Positions 48,567-56,329 of a stretch of 64,000 nucleotides of DNA are shown here, piece after piece. Numbering within the stretch: position 1 is the first letter of the stretch; the number at the start of each line of letters is the position of its first letter. The DNA lies in NCBI RefSeq assembly GCF_011601265.1, contig NZ_JAAOLX010000001.1:1-64000 (forward strand). The letters run 5' to 3'. Both the position numbers and the translations under genes were made by a program. Below the pieces are notes generated by a model. That model ran no database searches. It was not told the DNA's origin and saw only the letters and a program-made list of their open reading frames with translations. This stretch comes from Iodobacter violaceini. GTDB taxonomy: Bacteria > Pseudomonadota > Gammaproteobacteria > Burkholderiales > Chitinibacteraceae.

Positions 48567-48800
48567 TGCCTTCGGCACAGTATTCAGGTGCGGGAGCCCC
48601 CGCAGGGGCGTTCTTTTCTTGCTTCGCCAAGAAAAGAACCAAAAGAAGGCGACCCCGGCGTCTGCGCCCCGCTTCGCGGGGTTCCCTCTCTGCGGACAAT
48701 CGGCATGGCGTCGATTCAACTCGCTTCGCTCAAACACGAATCGACGACTACCCCATGCCGCTTGTTCCTCGCTCGGCTGGACTAAGGGGAGCTCTAAGCC
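48567..48800 (+). repeat. Dispersed intergenic repeat, copy A
   Basis: About 230 bp beginning AGTGCCTTCGGCAC, with internal inverted repeats (TTTTCTTG/CCAAGAAAAG; GCCCCGCTTCGCGGGG; GTCGATTC/GAATCGAC), the core CTGCGGACAATCG and the tail CGCTTGTTCCTCGCTCGGC. A diverged inverted copy is at 53235-53469. No coding potential or transposase is seen, so it is either a MITE-like or structured-RNA element. It splits the secretion operon between the GspL-like and PilN-like genes. Confidence 0.75.
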
Positions 48801-48911
48801 CTATGCCACGCAAATAGATTTGAATCATCATTTTCAAAATGCACACACAATGACGGGTTTCACCCTCCCTGCGATATTGCCATCACAGCGCAATCAACCG
48901 GACTTTACCGC

Positions 48912-49436
48912 ATGAAGCCCATGCAACTCGATTTTCACCAATCACCCCGCTCTACCCCCTGGCTGGGCCTGGCCCTTGTCGTCGTGGCAGTGATTGCCCT
49001 GCTTTGGGTGATGACCCGCCTTGATATCAGCGATCAGGCTCGCCAGCAGCTGGATGCGCGTGAAGATGAAATCAGCTGGCAGCGCCGCCGCCTGGATGAG
49101 GCGCGTAATAAAGAGCAAAAAGAAGCCCCAAGTAATGCAAAAGTACTGGCCGCGCATCAGGCTCAGCAACAGGCTATCGGGCCGGTGCTGGCCGTGCTGG
49201 AGCAAACATGGCTGCCCACCGTGGCCTATACCCGTATCGAGCTGGCAAGTACCGAGCATCTGATTAAGCTGGATTTAGAAGCCAAAACGCTTGCCGATGC
49301 ACTGGCACTGGTTGATCGCCTTGGCAGCACCAAGGGGGTTAAAACAGTTTCTTTATCCCGGCATAATTTGCGTGCCAGCGATCCTTTCCATCCGGTGCAG
49401 GTGAACCTGGATATCGTTTGGGAGCCGCGGCGATGA
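48912..49436 (+). CDS. PilN-like inner-membrane protein
   Basis: 174 residues: short cytoplasmic N-terminus, one membrane helix (LGLALVVVAVIALLWVMTRL, residues 18-37), then a coiled coil (QARQQLDAREDEISWQRRRLDEARNKEQ) and a small periplasmic domain (about 85-170). This is the PilN / GspL-C-terminal architecture. Together with the preceding cytoplasmic protein it would make a split GspL. Its stop overlaps the next start (ATGA). Confidence 0.7.
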   Translation: MKPMQLDFHQSPRSTPWLGLALVVVAVIALLWVMTRLDISDQARQQLDAREDEISWQRRRLDEARNKEQKEAPSNAKVLAAHQAQQQAIGPVLAVLEQTWLPTVAYTRIELASTEHLIKLDLEAKTLADALALVDRLGSTKGVKTVSLSRHNLRASDPFHPVQVNLDIVWEPRR

Positions 49437-49981
49437 ATATGCAGCGACTCATACAACAGATCATTTGGTATTTACGCCAATGGCGGCAATATGCGGGCGT
49501 TTTGGCAATTGCGGCCTTAGTTTTGCTGCTGCTGACCGGCGCACTTTATGTGCAAAAACTCAAACCCATCCAAAAAGATTTAGAGCGCCGCGAGCTTAGC
49601 CTGCAGGAGGCCGCGCGTAAGCTGAAGCAGGCCACATCCGGTGCCTCTGCCACCGCCAGCAGTGTGGCAGAAGAGCGCCTGCCGCAATCGAATCAATTTA
49701 CGGCGTTTTTACTTAAGCTCAATGCGCTGGCCGAGCAAAAACATATTGTGCTGCAGCAAAGTGATTACAAAGCCACGCCCGAAGTGGGCGGTGAGCTGCT
49801 GCGCTACGGCTTGCAGTTTCCGGCTAATGGCACTTACCCCGATCTTCAGCAATTTATTGCAGAGCTGGAAAACATGCCCGGCGTGCGCATCGAAAACCTC
49901 AGCCTTTCACGGCAACAAATTGGCGAGGCCATGCTCAGTATTCAGGTGCAAATGTCTTATTTAAGTAAGGTGCAGCCATGA
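49433..49981 (+). CDS. PilO/GspM-like inner-membrane protein
   Basis: 182 residues from the ATG at 49433 (ATGA overlap). One membrane helix (AGVLAIAALVLLLLTGALYV, near residues 20-40), a coiled coil, and a periplasmic ferredoxin-like domain with YPDLQQFIAELENMPGVRIENLSLSR (near 138), the common PilO/GspM signature. It is expected to pair with the PilN-like protein to form the periplasmic lattice of the assembly platform. The stop overlaps the next start by four bases. Confidence 0.75.
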   Translation: MNMQRLIQQIIWYLRQWRQYAGVLAIAALVLLLLTGALYVQKLKPIQKDLERRELSLQEAARKLKQATSGASATASSVAEERLPQSNQFTAFLLKLNALAEQKHIVLQQSDYKATPEVGGELLRYGLQFPANGTYPDLQQFIAELENMPGVRIENLSLSRQQIGEAMLSIQVQMSYLSKVQP

Positions 49982-50511
49982 TCTCGCGCCCCTTGCAAAT
50001 TGTTCTGGCGATCACTGTTTTGCTCACGCTTTACTCAGCATGGCAAGACAGCCAGCCTGATGACATACCAGCCCGCCGCCAGCAACATGCGGCCGCGGCC
50101 AGTGAAGCCAGCGCGAAAGCATCGGCCGTTGCTGCACAAGCATCCTCGGCCCCGGCAGCCAGCAGCGTGGCGGTGAATTTATTCCCGGTTCAGACATGGC
50201 AGCCGCCTCCTCCGCCGCCACCTAAACCCACGCCAACTCCCAAGCCAACGCCCACCCCGCCGCCGGTAGCCCCGCCTTTGCCGTTTCAAGTGGTTTCCAC
50301 CTGGCACGAGGGCAGCATTGACTACGTGGTGCTTGAGGCGGGCGGCCAGCAGATGGTGGTTTGCCAAAGCTGCAATGCCCTTGGCCGTGTGCAAAAAGGT
50401 GAGGTTTTGCTGGGCTCATGGCGGGTGGATCAGGTAACCCGCCAGCAAATTATTTTTACTTTTATGCCGCTGAATCAGCAGCAGGTACTTTCCCTGGGAG
50501 CGACGCCTTGA
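49978..50511 (+). CDS. PilP/GspC-like secretin-linking protein
   Basis: 177 residues. An N-terminal hydrophobic anchor (RPLQIVLAITVLLTLYSAW), an Ala/Ser-rich stretch, a Pro-rich spacer (residues 78-100, PKPTPTPKPTPTPPP) that could span the periplasm, and a C-terminal HR-like beta domain (about 100-177) with VLEAGGQQMVVCQSCNALGRVQKGEVLLG. GspC/PilP proteins bridge the inner platform and the N-domains of the secretin. The two Cys in CQSC are unusual. The gene's last codons are duplicated downstream, see 50568-50634. Confidence 0.75.
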   Translation: MISRPLQIVLAITVLLTLYSAWQDSQPDDIPARRQQHAAAASEASAKASAVAAQASSAPAASSVAVNLFPVQTWQPPPPPPPKPTPTPKPTPTPPPVAPPLPFQVVSTWHEGSIDYVVLEAGGQQMVVCQSCNALGRVQKGEVLLGSWRVDQVTRQQIIFTFMPLNQQQVLSLGATP

Positions 50512-50529
50512 AGCCCATCACCCCTGCAG

Positions 50530-50562
50530 GTTGGGTTAGCAGGCTTTATCGCGTAACCCAAC
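50530..50562. repeat. GTTGGGTTA palindromic element, copy 2
   Basis: The same arms as at 47688 (GTTGGGTTA and TAACCCAAC) around a 15-base centre. It stands exactly between the PilP-like gene and the duplicated gene tail that precedes the secretin gene. Confidence 0.65.
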
Positions 50563-50567
50563 TTACA

Positions 50568-50634
50568 CAGCGACCTATTATTTCCCTGCCGCTCAAGCAG
50601 CTGCGGATGTTTTCTTTTGGAGCTACATTTTGAA
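50568..50634 (+). pseudogene. Duplicated, diverged tail of the PilP/GspC-like gene
   Basis: Frame 50568-50634 reads RPIISLPLKQLRMFSFGATF then TGA, matching the end of the intact gene, RQQIIFTFMPLNQQQVLSLGATP then TGA (50440-50511), with conserved II, PL, Q, S and GAT. In both copies the stop is followed by AGC. The second copy supplies the GGAG ribosome site, and its TGA overlaps the TTG start of the secretin gene. Confidence 0.6.
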
Positions 50635-52591
50635 GCGCGCATTTAGCATGACCCTTATCGCGGCCAGCTTGCTGACTGGCTGCGCCGCCGACATGGCCCG
50701 CAAACAGGGTGAGTCTTTAATTTATGAAGGCGAAGTAGAGCAAGGCCTGCAGCTATTAAAAGAAAAATCCAAGCTATACCCTGACGATATCAAACTGCGT
50801 GCCAGCTTTCAGCGGCAATTAGATATCACGCTTAGCGCTTTGCTCAAAGAAGCCGACAATGCCCGCGCCCGTGGCGATATCGAGCTGGCGACCAATCGCT
50901 ATCAGCAGATGCTGTCGCACGATAAGGGTAATTACCGGGCACTGGAAGGCTTAAGGCTGAGTGAAATCGCAGCGCGGCAGGATTCCATGCTGAAATATGC
51001 GCGGGAAATCAAAGACAATAAGCCGGAAGAAGCATTGGATGTACTGGCACAAATGCTGACCGACAATCCGCGCAACACGCAGGCACTTAAGCTGCGTGAT
51101 GAGGTAGAAAGCCGCAAAACACGTGAAGTCACGCTGCGCCCCGGCCTGGCGCAATCTTTAAAAAACCCGATTTCTTTGCAATTTAAAGATCAAAGCATCA
51201 GCAGCGTATTCGATATTATTTCGCGTATTGGTAAAGTTAATTTTATTTTTGATCGTGATGTTGCGCCTAATTTACGCACCACTATTTATGCGCACGACAG
51301 CAGCGTAGAAGATGTGATTAATTTAATCTTAACGACGAATCAGCTCGATAAAAAAGTATTAAATGAAAACACCATTTTAATTTACCCCAAACGCCCGGAT
51401 AAAGACCGCGATTATAAAGACTTGGTCATGCGCACCTTTTATTTATCCAATGCCGACCCCAAACAGGTATTGGCCATGATTAAACAAATGGTTAAAACCA
51501 AAGACGTGTATATCGACGAGCGTTTATCCATGCTGGTGATGCGCGATACCGCCGAAGCGGTTGCTGTGGCCGAGCGGTTGATTGCTGCCCAGGATTTACC
51601 GCAATCAGAGATTATTTTAGATGTGGAAATTCTTGAAGTAACCAGTACCGATTTACTGAATATGGGGATTGAATATCCACAAAAGGTTTCGGCTTCAATT
51701 GGTGTACCGAATGGCCTGGGTGCCATTACGGCTGGGAATTCAATCAGCCTGGATAAGCTGAATAATCTGAATAAAAGCGATGTACTGGTGAATATTGGCA
51801 GCCCGGCCGTGACGGCCAATTTTGCCCATAATAAAGGCAATACCAATATTCTGGCGAATCCTAAAATCAGAGTTAAAAACCGCGAAAAAGCCAAGGTACA
51901 AATTGGTGACCGGGTGCCCGTGATTACCAGCACCACTAATAATGGCGTCACCTCGGAATCCATTACCTATCTGGATGTGGGCTTAACCCTGAATGTGGAG
52001 CCTACGCTATCCATCGATAACGACATCAGCGTAAAAGTGTCTTTAGAGGTTTCTAACGTAACCGATAAAAGCAAAACCACCAGCGGCAACACGGTTTACA
52101 CCATTGGTACGCGAAACGCCACAACCAATATGAGCGCCAGAGACGGTGAAACGCAGGTCTTGGCGGGCCTCTTATCCCGCACCAACCAATCCACCGGGAA
52201 TGCGCTGCCCGGCCTTGGTGAGCTGCCGGTGCTGAATCGATTATTTGGCAATCAGAGTGACGACAATAAAAAAACCGAGCTGATTCTTTTAATTACCCCC
52301 CGCGTAGTGCGTAATTTAGCGATTCCATCGCCCCATATCACGACCTTTGAAAGCGGCACCGAAGGCGCAATCAGCACCAGCCCGCTGCGTTTACGCCCAA
52401 GCTCCAGCATCAAAATTAATAGCACAGCGGCAGGCAGTGTCATGATGCCAGCACCTCAGCCCATAATGCCGCAAGCTGTACCGGAGCCCGCTCCCCAGCC
52501 GGCCCCGGCACCAGTGGCGCAAGCTGCAGAAGACAACCCTCAGGCCGTTACGCCGCCAACCGGCAGAGGCAATGGCATGGGAAGGCGCTAA
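50630..52591 (+). CDS. gspD: Outer-membrane secretin, GspD/PilQ family
   Basis: 653 residues starting at TTG, with GGAG at 50619-50622. A lipoprotein signal (lipobox LLTGC, Cys18) suggests no separate pilotin is needed for sorting. Residues about 25-150 form a TPR-like region. A short secretin N1-type domain follows (FKDQSISSVFDIISRIGKVNFIFDRDV, near 185), then N-domains to about 330 and the secretin barrel (about 370-575) with the VPVITSTTNN gate region, SITYLDVGLTLNVEP and GLLSRTN...LPGLGELPVLNRLFG. A Pro-rich tail ends the protein. It forms the exit pore. Confidence 0.93.
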   Translation: MKRAFSMTLIAASLLTGCAADMARKQGESLIYEGEVEQGLQLLKEKSKLYPDDIKLRASFQRQLDITLSALLKEADNARARGDIELATNRYQQMLSHDKGNYRALEGLRLSEIAARQDSMLKYAREIKDNKPEEALDVLAQMLTDNPRNTQALKLRDEVESRKTREVTLRPGLAQSLKNPISLQFKDQSISSVFDIISRIGKVNFIFDRDVAPNLRTTIYAHDSSVEDVINLILTTNQLDKKVLNENTILIYPKRPDKDRDYKDLVMRTFYLSNADPKQVLAMIKQMVKTKDVYIDERLSMLVMRDTAEAVAVAERLIAAQDLPQSEIILDVEILEVTSTDLLNMGIEYPQKVSASIGVPNGLGAITAGNSISLDKLNNLNKSDVLVNIGSPAVTANFAHNKGNTNILANPKIRVKNREKAKVQIGDRVPVITSTTNNGVTSESITYLDVGLTLNVEPTLSIDNDISVKVSLEVSNVTDKSKTTSGNTVYTIGTRNATTNMSARDGETQVLAGLLSRTNQSTGNALPGLGELPVLNRLFGNQSDDNKKTELILLITPRVVRNLAIPSPHITTFESGTEGAISTSPLRLRPSSSIKINSTAAGSVMMPAPQPIMPQAVPEPAPQPAPAPVAQAAEDNPQAVTPPTGRGNGMGRR

Positions 52592-52593
52592 AG

Positions 52594-53088
52594 ATGTGGC
52601 CCCGTTTGCCTGCTTACCGGCCCGCTTTGGGGTTTACCCTGATCGAGCTGATGGTGACCCTCACCATCCTGGCCGTGCTGGCCACGGTGGCCATGCCGCT
52701 TTCGCAAATTGCTTCTGCCCGCCAGCGGGAAGAAGAGCTGCGCCGCGCACTCTGGCAAATCCGCAGTGCTATCGATGCCTATAAGCAAGCGGCAGACGAG
52801 GGGCAAGTTAAAAAAAATCTGGACGAAAGCGGCTACCCGCCCAATCTGAGCGTCTTAACAGAAGGAGTAAAAGACGCCAAAGACCCCAATGGTAAAATGA
52901 TCTACTTTCTGCGCCGCCTGCCCAGAGATCCTTTTTGCGATTGCCCAAGCAGCTCAGATGAAAAAACATGGGGTCTGCGCAGCTACACCAGCCCCCCCGA
53001 CTCACCCCAGGAAGGCCGCGATGTGTTTGACGTGTATTCACTCAGCAGCGGAGTTGGGCTGAATGGTACGGCTTACAGGAAGTGGTAG
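52594..53088 (+). CDS. Pseudopilin, type II secretion-like
   Basis: 164 residues. The prepilin motif ALGFTLIELMVTLTILAVLATVAMP begins at residue 11, with Glu5 present. The globular part has RQREEELRRALWQIRSAIDAYKQAADEG and a later RRLPRDPFCDC...SSDEKTWGLRSY segment, a pattern seen in a family of betaproteobacterial T2SS pseudopilins. The CDCP cysteines are unusual. It begins 2 bp after the secretin stop. Confidence 0.85.
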   Translation: MWPRLPAYRPALGFTLIELMVTLTILAVLATVAMPLSQIASARQREEELRRALWQIRSAIDAYKQAADEGQVKKNLDESGYPPNLSVLTEGVKDAKDPNGKMIYFLRRLPRDPFCDCPSSSDEKTWGLRSYTSPPDSPQEGRDVFDVYSLSSGVGLNGTAYRKW

Positions 53089-53234
53089 ATAGTGAACGGT
53101 GGAAACCCAAGTCCTGAACGACGGAGGGCACGTAGAACACGGAGTTTCACGGAGAAAAACAAGGGAGAATTAAGGTGTTTTAATAGGTTTTAAATACTTT
53201 CAAACCCAGTTATCTGTCGTTTATTGCTGCTTGT

Positions 53235-53469
53235 GGCATGGGGCTTTTTAAAGTCCCCTTGAGACACGCCGGAGCGAGGAACAAGCGGGGCGGGTTTCGG
53301 CCAGGGAAGGAGGATCCAGCCAATCCCACCTGCCGCCGCCTCGATTGTCCGCAGCGCAGGAGCCTTCGTGTTTCGTGGGGCGGCGTTCTTTGCTTCCTTT
53401 CTTGGCCGTTCAAGAAAGGGAGGCCCCCGCGGTGGCTACCGCTCCAAAATCAACGTGCCAAAGGCACTA
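53235..53469 (-). repeat. Dispersed intergenic repeat, copy B
   Basis: Its reverse complement starts AGTGCCTTTGGCAC and shares with copy A (48567-48800) the pattern of CCAAGAAA blocks, the core CTGCGGACAATCG and the CCCCGCTTGTTCCTCGCTC tail, with clear divergence between. No protein is encoded. It lies in a 453-bp gap in the secretion gene cluster, opposite in orientation to copy A. Confidence 0.72.
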
Positions 53470-53541
53470 AAATGATCTTTTGATCATTTTTGACTTTAGT
53501 TCTCGCGTAATAAGTAAAACCACATCATCAATAGGATCACC

Positions 53542-53940
53542 ATGGCGCATGCGTCGTCTGCCAATAAAGGCCACACCAGCCACAAAGGCTTCACCCTGAT
53601 CGAGCTGCTGGTCGTGCTCGCCATTATGGCCAGCCTGCTTACCTTAGTCGTACCCCGCTATTTTCACCAGACTGAGCGCGCCAACGAAACCGTGCTCAAA
53701 CACAACCTTGTTGCCATGCGCGATGCCATCGATAAATTTTATGCCGATACCGGCCATTACCCTGCCACGATAGACGAGCTGGTCAGCAGCAAATACCTGA
53801 GAGAAATGCCGATGGATCCCATCACCGGCAAAAATGATGGCTGGCAAATCATCAAATCTGAAAACGCCAGCGGTGTATACGATATAAAAAGCGGCGCAGA
53901 AGGAAACGGCAATGACGGCTCGGCCTACAGCAGCTGGTAA
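53542..53940 (+). CDS. Pseudopilin, GspG-like
   Basis: 132 residues. The leader ends in HKG, and the mature part begins FTLIELLVVLAIMASLLTLVVP with Glu5 (motif near residue 17). The globular domain has KHNLVAMRDAIDKFYADTGHYPATIDELVSSKYLREMPMDPITGKND, a GspG-like arrangement with a shortened C-terminus. It overlaps the following gene by 29 bases in another frame. It could be a minor or alternative pseudopilin. Confidence 0.87.
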   Translation: MAHASSANKGHTSHKGFTLIELLVVLAIMASLLTLVVPRYFHQTERANETVLKHNLVAMRDAIDKFYADTGHYPATIDELVSSKYLREMPMDPITGKNDGWQIIKSENASGVYDIKSGAEGNGNDGSAYSSW

Positions 53941-54406
53941 ACAGCAGTCCGGTTTTGCTTACGCATGGGCCTTAATGGCCGTATTAATCATGGGCATTTA
54001 CCTCGCCCAAGTGGGCGAAGCATGGCAAAACCGCGCCCAGCGCGCCAAAGAAGAAGAACTGCTGCGCGCAGGCGCTGAAATCCGCCGTGGCATCCGGCTG
54101 TACAGCGAGCAAAATATGATGCAAGGCACGCAATACCCCAAAACACTGGAAGAACTGGTACAGGATCCGCGCAGCCCCACACCAAGGCGCTTTATCCGCA
54201 AAGCCTATAAAGACCCCATGACAGGGGAAGACTGGGGCTATATTTCTGCTCCCGGCGGTGGCTTTATGGGCGTCTATAGCCAGGCCAAAGGCAAACCCCT
54301 CAAACAACAGCGCTTCCCCGCCGACTTTGCCAGCTTCGCCAATCAAAACACCTATCAGGACTGGAAATTTGCCAACTGGCCCAATGGCAAAGCGCTGAAA
54401 AGATAA
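53912..54406 (+). CDS. Atypical pseudopilin lacking Glu5
   Basis: 164 residues. After a short leader (GKQQSG) the mature N-terminus would be FAYAWALMAVLIMGIYLAQ, with a pseudopilin-like hydrophobic helix but Trp where the conserved Glu5 should be. Only GspK-type tip pseudopilins normally lack that Glu. The rest, EEELLRAGAEIRRGIRLYSEQNMMQGTQYPKTLEELVQDP...RRFIRKAYKDPMTGEDWGY, resembles the globular domain of the pseudopilin at 52594. It is translationally overlapped with the previous gene and is the last gene of the cluster. Confidence 0.8.
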   Translation: MTARPTAAGKQQSGFAYAWALMAVLIMGIYLAQVGEAWQNRAQRAKEEELLRAGAEIRRGIRLYSEQNMMQGTQYPKTLEELVQDPRSPTPRRFIRKAYKDPMTGEDWGYISAPGGGFMGVYSQAKGKPLKQQRFPADFASFANQNTYQDWKFANWPNGKALKR

Positions 54407-54511
54407 TGACTTAGGGTGGATTGTCTTCATGCCCTGTATACACCTCTGCCTGCAAAATTCTTTTTTTGCTTGGCACCATCACATCCTGTATATGCGTCCT
54501 AAATCTGCTCC

Positions 54512-55924
54512 CTATACACTCAATAAACACGGCTTTAACAAAGCACTAAACGCTTGCTCAACAGCAGCATCATCACTATACGCAACATTAAATCGCATAT
54601 ATTGCTCTGTGTGCGGCTGACGGCTAAACAGTGCACCTGGAGCGAGCAATAAGCCTTGCTTCATTCCCTCCCTCGCCAGCATCTCACTATTCACGCCTGC
54701 GGGTAGCTTCGCCCAAATAAACATCCCTCCTGTAAATGGAAAGGGCAGGATGCATCCCGCCCGCTTCAACCACGCAAAGACCCGCCCACCGGACTCCAGC
54801 AAACGATCAGCAATCCTTTTACGATGCTTGCCATAGCTTCCTTCATTAAGCATACGGCACAGCAATTGCTCTAATAGCTCTGAAGTACCACCACCGCTCA
54901 TTAATTTAAGGTGGCTTAATTTTGCAGCTAATTGCGGTGCAGCAATCACATAACTCACTCGCGTATTCGCACTTAAAATCTTAGAAAATCCCGACAAATA
55001 ACTCACATGGTCTGCTCCTGCCAATGCGGCCAGCCTGGGGGGAGGATTGCTGTGCAGGTCTCCATACAAATCATCTTCAATAATATGGCAGCCATACTCT
55101 TTGCATAATTGTAAAAGCCGGAAAGCCTGGGCAGGCGTAAATGAATGCCCAGTTGGGTTATGCAGCAACCCACAGCTTAAATAAACGCTGGGCCTGTGCT
55201 TGGCCAGCACAGCTTGAAAACGCTCAAAATCAGGCCCCTCTGCTCCCCGCTCCACCGTCACGACCTGAGCGCCATGCAAAGCTAAATTTGCATGAAAGTT
55301 AAAATAGCAGGGGTCATCAAGCAGTACCGTATCCCCCTGGCGAAGCAATAAACGCAGCAGCATATCAATACCCTGCACCGTATTTGATGTGGTCACAATC
55401 TGCTCCAAATGCACCGGCATCCCTTGTTCAGAGAGTTTTTTTTGCAATGCTTCACGCAAAGGCAAATATCCGGCAGGGCTGCCGTAAGCAGAAACACGCA
55501 GCAATGGGGAGCGAACAGTGGCGCGCATCGCCTGGCGAAACGCATCGGTATCCAGCCAGGATTCAGGTAAATGACCGCAGCCGGGGCGCAGCTCACCGTT
55601 ATCCACCAATAAGGAGCGGCGCAGCACGCTAATCAAATCCTGGGGCAATAAATCAGCCTGCGGCGGATAAATCGCCTGTGGACTTTGCGCCACCACAAAA
55701 TATCCCCTGCCCTGCCTGGATATCAGTAAATTTCGCGCACGTAAGCGATCCAGCGCATCAATGACCGTAAATTTACCCACCCCCAGAAGCAAAGTTAACT
55801 CTCTGACGGAGGGTAACTTGCTACCCGCAGGCAACACGCCGCTCTCTATTGACGCAGATACAACCTCAATAATTTGCCGGACTTTAGAAGTCCCTTTTTG
55901 AAAATGAATAGCAGGAAATGTCAT
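54512..55924 (-). CDS. MocR-type regulator (GntR DNA-binding domain fused to aminotransferase)
   Basis: 470 residues. An N-terminal winged helix of GntR type (IIEVVSASIESGVLPAGSKLPSVRELTLLLGVGKFTVIDALDRL, about 18-61) precedes a fold-type I aminotransferase-like domain with the PLP lysine in YLSGFSKILSANTRVSYV (near 305). MocR proteins sense PLP adducts and regulate vitamin B6, GABA, taurine or amino-acid transport genes. It is divergent from the rubredoxin / TIM-barrel / LysE cluster, which is its likely target. No PLP synthesis gene is adjacent. Confidence 0.9.
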   Translation of the reverse strand: MTFPAIHFQKGTSKVRQIIEVVSASIESGVLPAGSKLPSVRELTLLLGVGKFTVIDALDRLRARNLLISRQGRGYFVVAQSPQAIYPPQADLLPQDLISVLRRSLLVDNGELRPGCGHLPESWLDTDAFRQAMRATVRSPLLRVSAYGSPAGYLPLREALQKKLSEQGMPVHLEQIVTTSNTVQGIDMLLRLLLRQGDTVLLDDPCYFNFHANLALHGAQVVTVERGAEGPDFERFQAVLAKHRPSVYLSCGLLHNPTGHSFTPAQAFRLLQLCKEYGCHIIEDDLYGDLHSNPPPRLAALAGADHVSYLSGFSKILSANTRVSYVIAAPQLAAKLSHLKLMSGGGTSELLEQLLCRMLNEGSYGKHRKRIADRLLESGGRVFAWLKRAGCILPFPFTGGMFIWAKLPAGVNSEMLAREGMKQGLLLAPGALFSRQPHTEQYMRFNVAYSDDAAVEQAFSALLKPCLLSV

Positions 55925-56146
55925 GGAACTCTCTTTGTTTGCCGCTTATTTTACCGGTAAAGCAAGGTCGGTTAAATCATTACTTAAGCTGTATGCCCCT
56001 TGTTATTCAAACTACACTTGCTAAATCACACGTCAGGAAGAAATATCAGTTAGCACTCAGTAAAAAAACACCGCGTAAACACCATTCCCCATTTATTTTC
56101 TAAAATGAAAGTTAAGGAAACTCTGCAAGAAAAAATAAAATTAAAC

Positions 56147-56311
56147 ATGAAAACATATATGTGCATTATCTGTGGATTTATATATTCCGAAAAAGAAGGC
56201 ATCCCAGGCGAAGGAATAGAGCCAGGCACATCATGGCAAGAGATTCCTGAGTCATGGACATGCCCTGACTGCGGAATGGGAAAATCAGATTTTATACTTA
56301 CTGAAATATAA
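56147..56311 (+). CDS. Rubredoxin
   Basis: 54 residues with the two iron-binding knuckles CIICG (residues 6-10) and CPDCG (near 39-43), and the conserved IPGEGIEPGTSWQEIPESW between them. It carries single electrons on an Fe(Cys)4 centre. The ATG at 56147 gives the normal rubredoxin length; an extension from 56105 is not family sequence. No strong ribosome site is seen. Base composition is distinctly AT-rich. The likely partner is the product of the broken gene downstream or an unlinked oxidoreductase. Confidence 0.9.
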   Translation: MKTYMCIICGFIYSEKEGIPGEGIEPGTSWQEIPESWTCPDCGMGKSDFILTEI

Positions 56312-56329
56312 ATAAAGAACAAAAAGACC

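Noticed and set aside
53984-54430. Minus-strand frame opposite the last pseudopilin
   Set aside because: It mirrors a well-supported pseudopilin gene and shows no domain.
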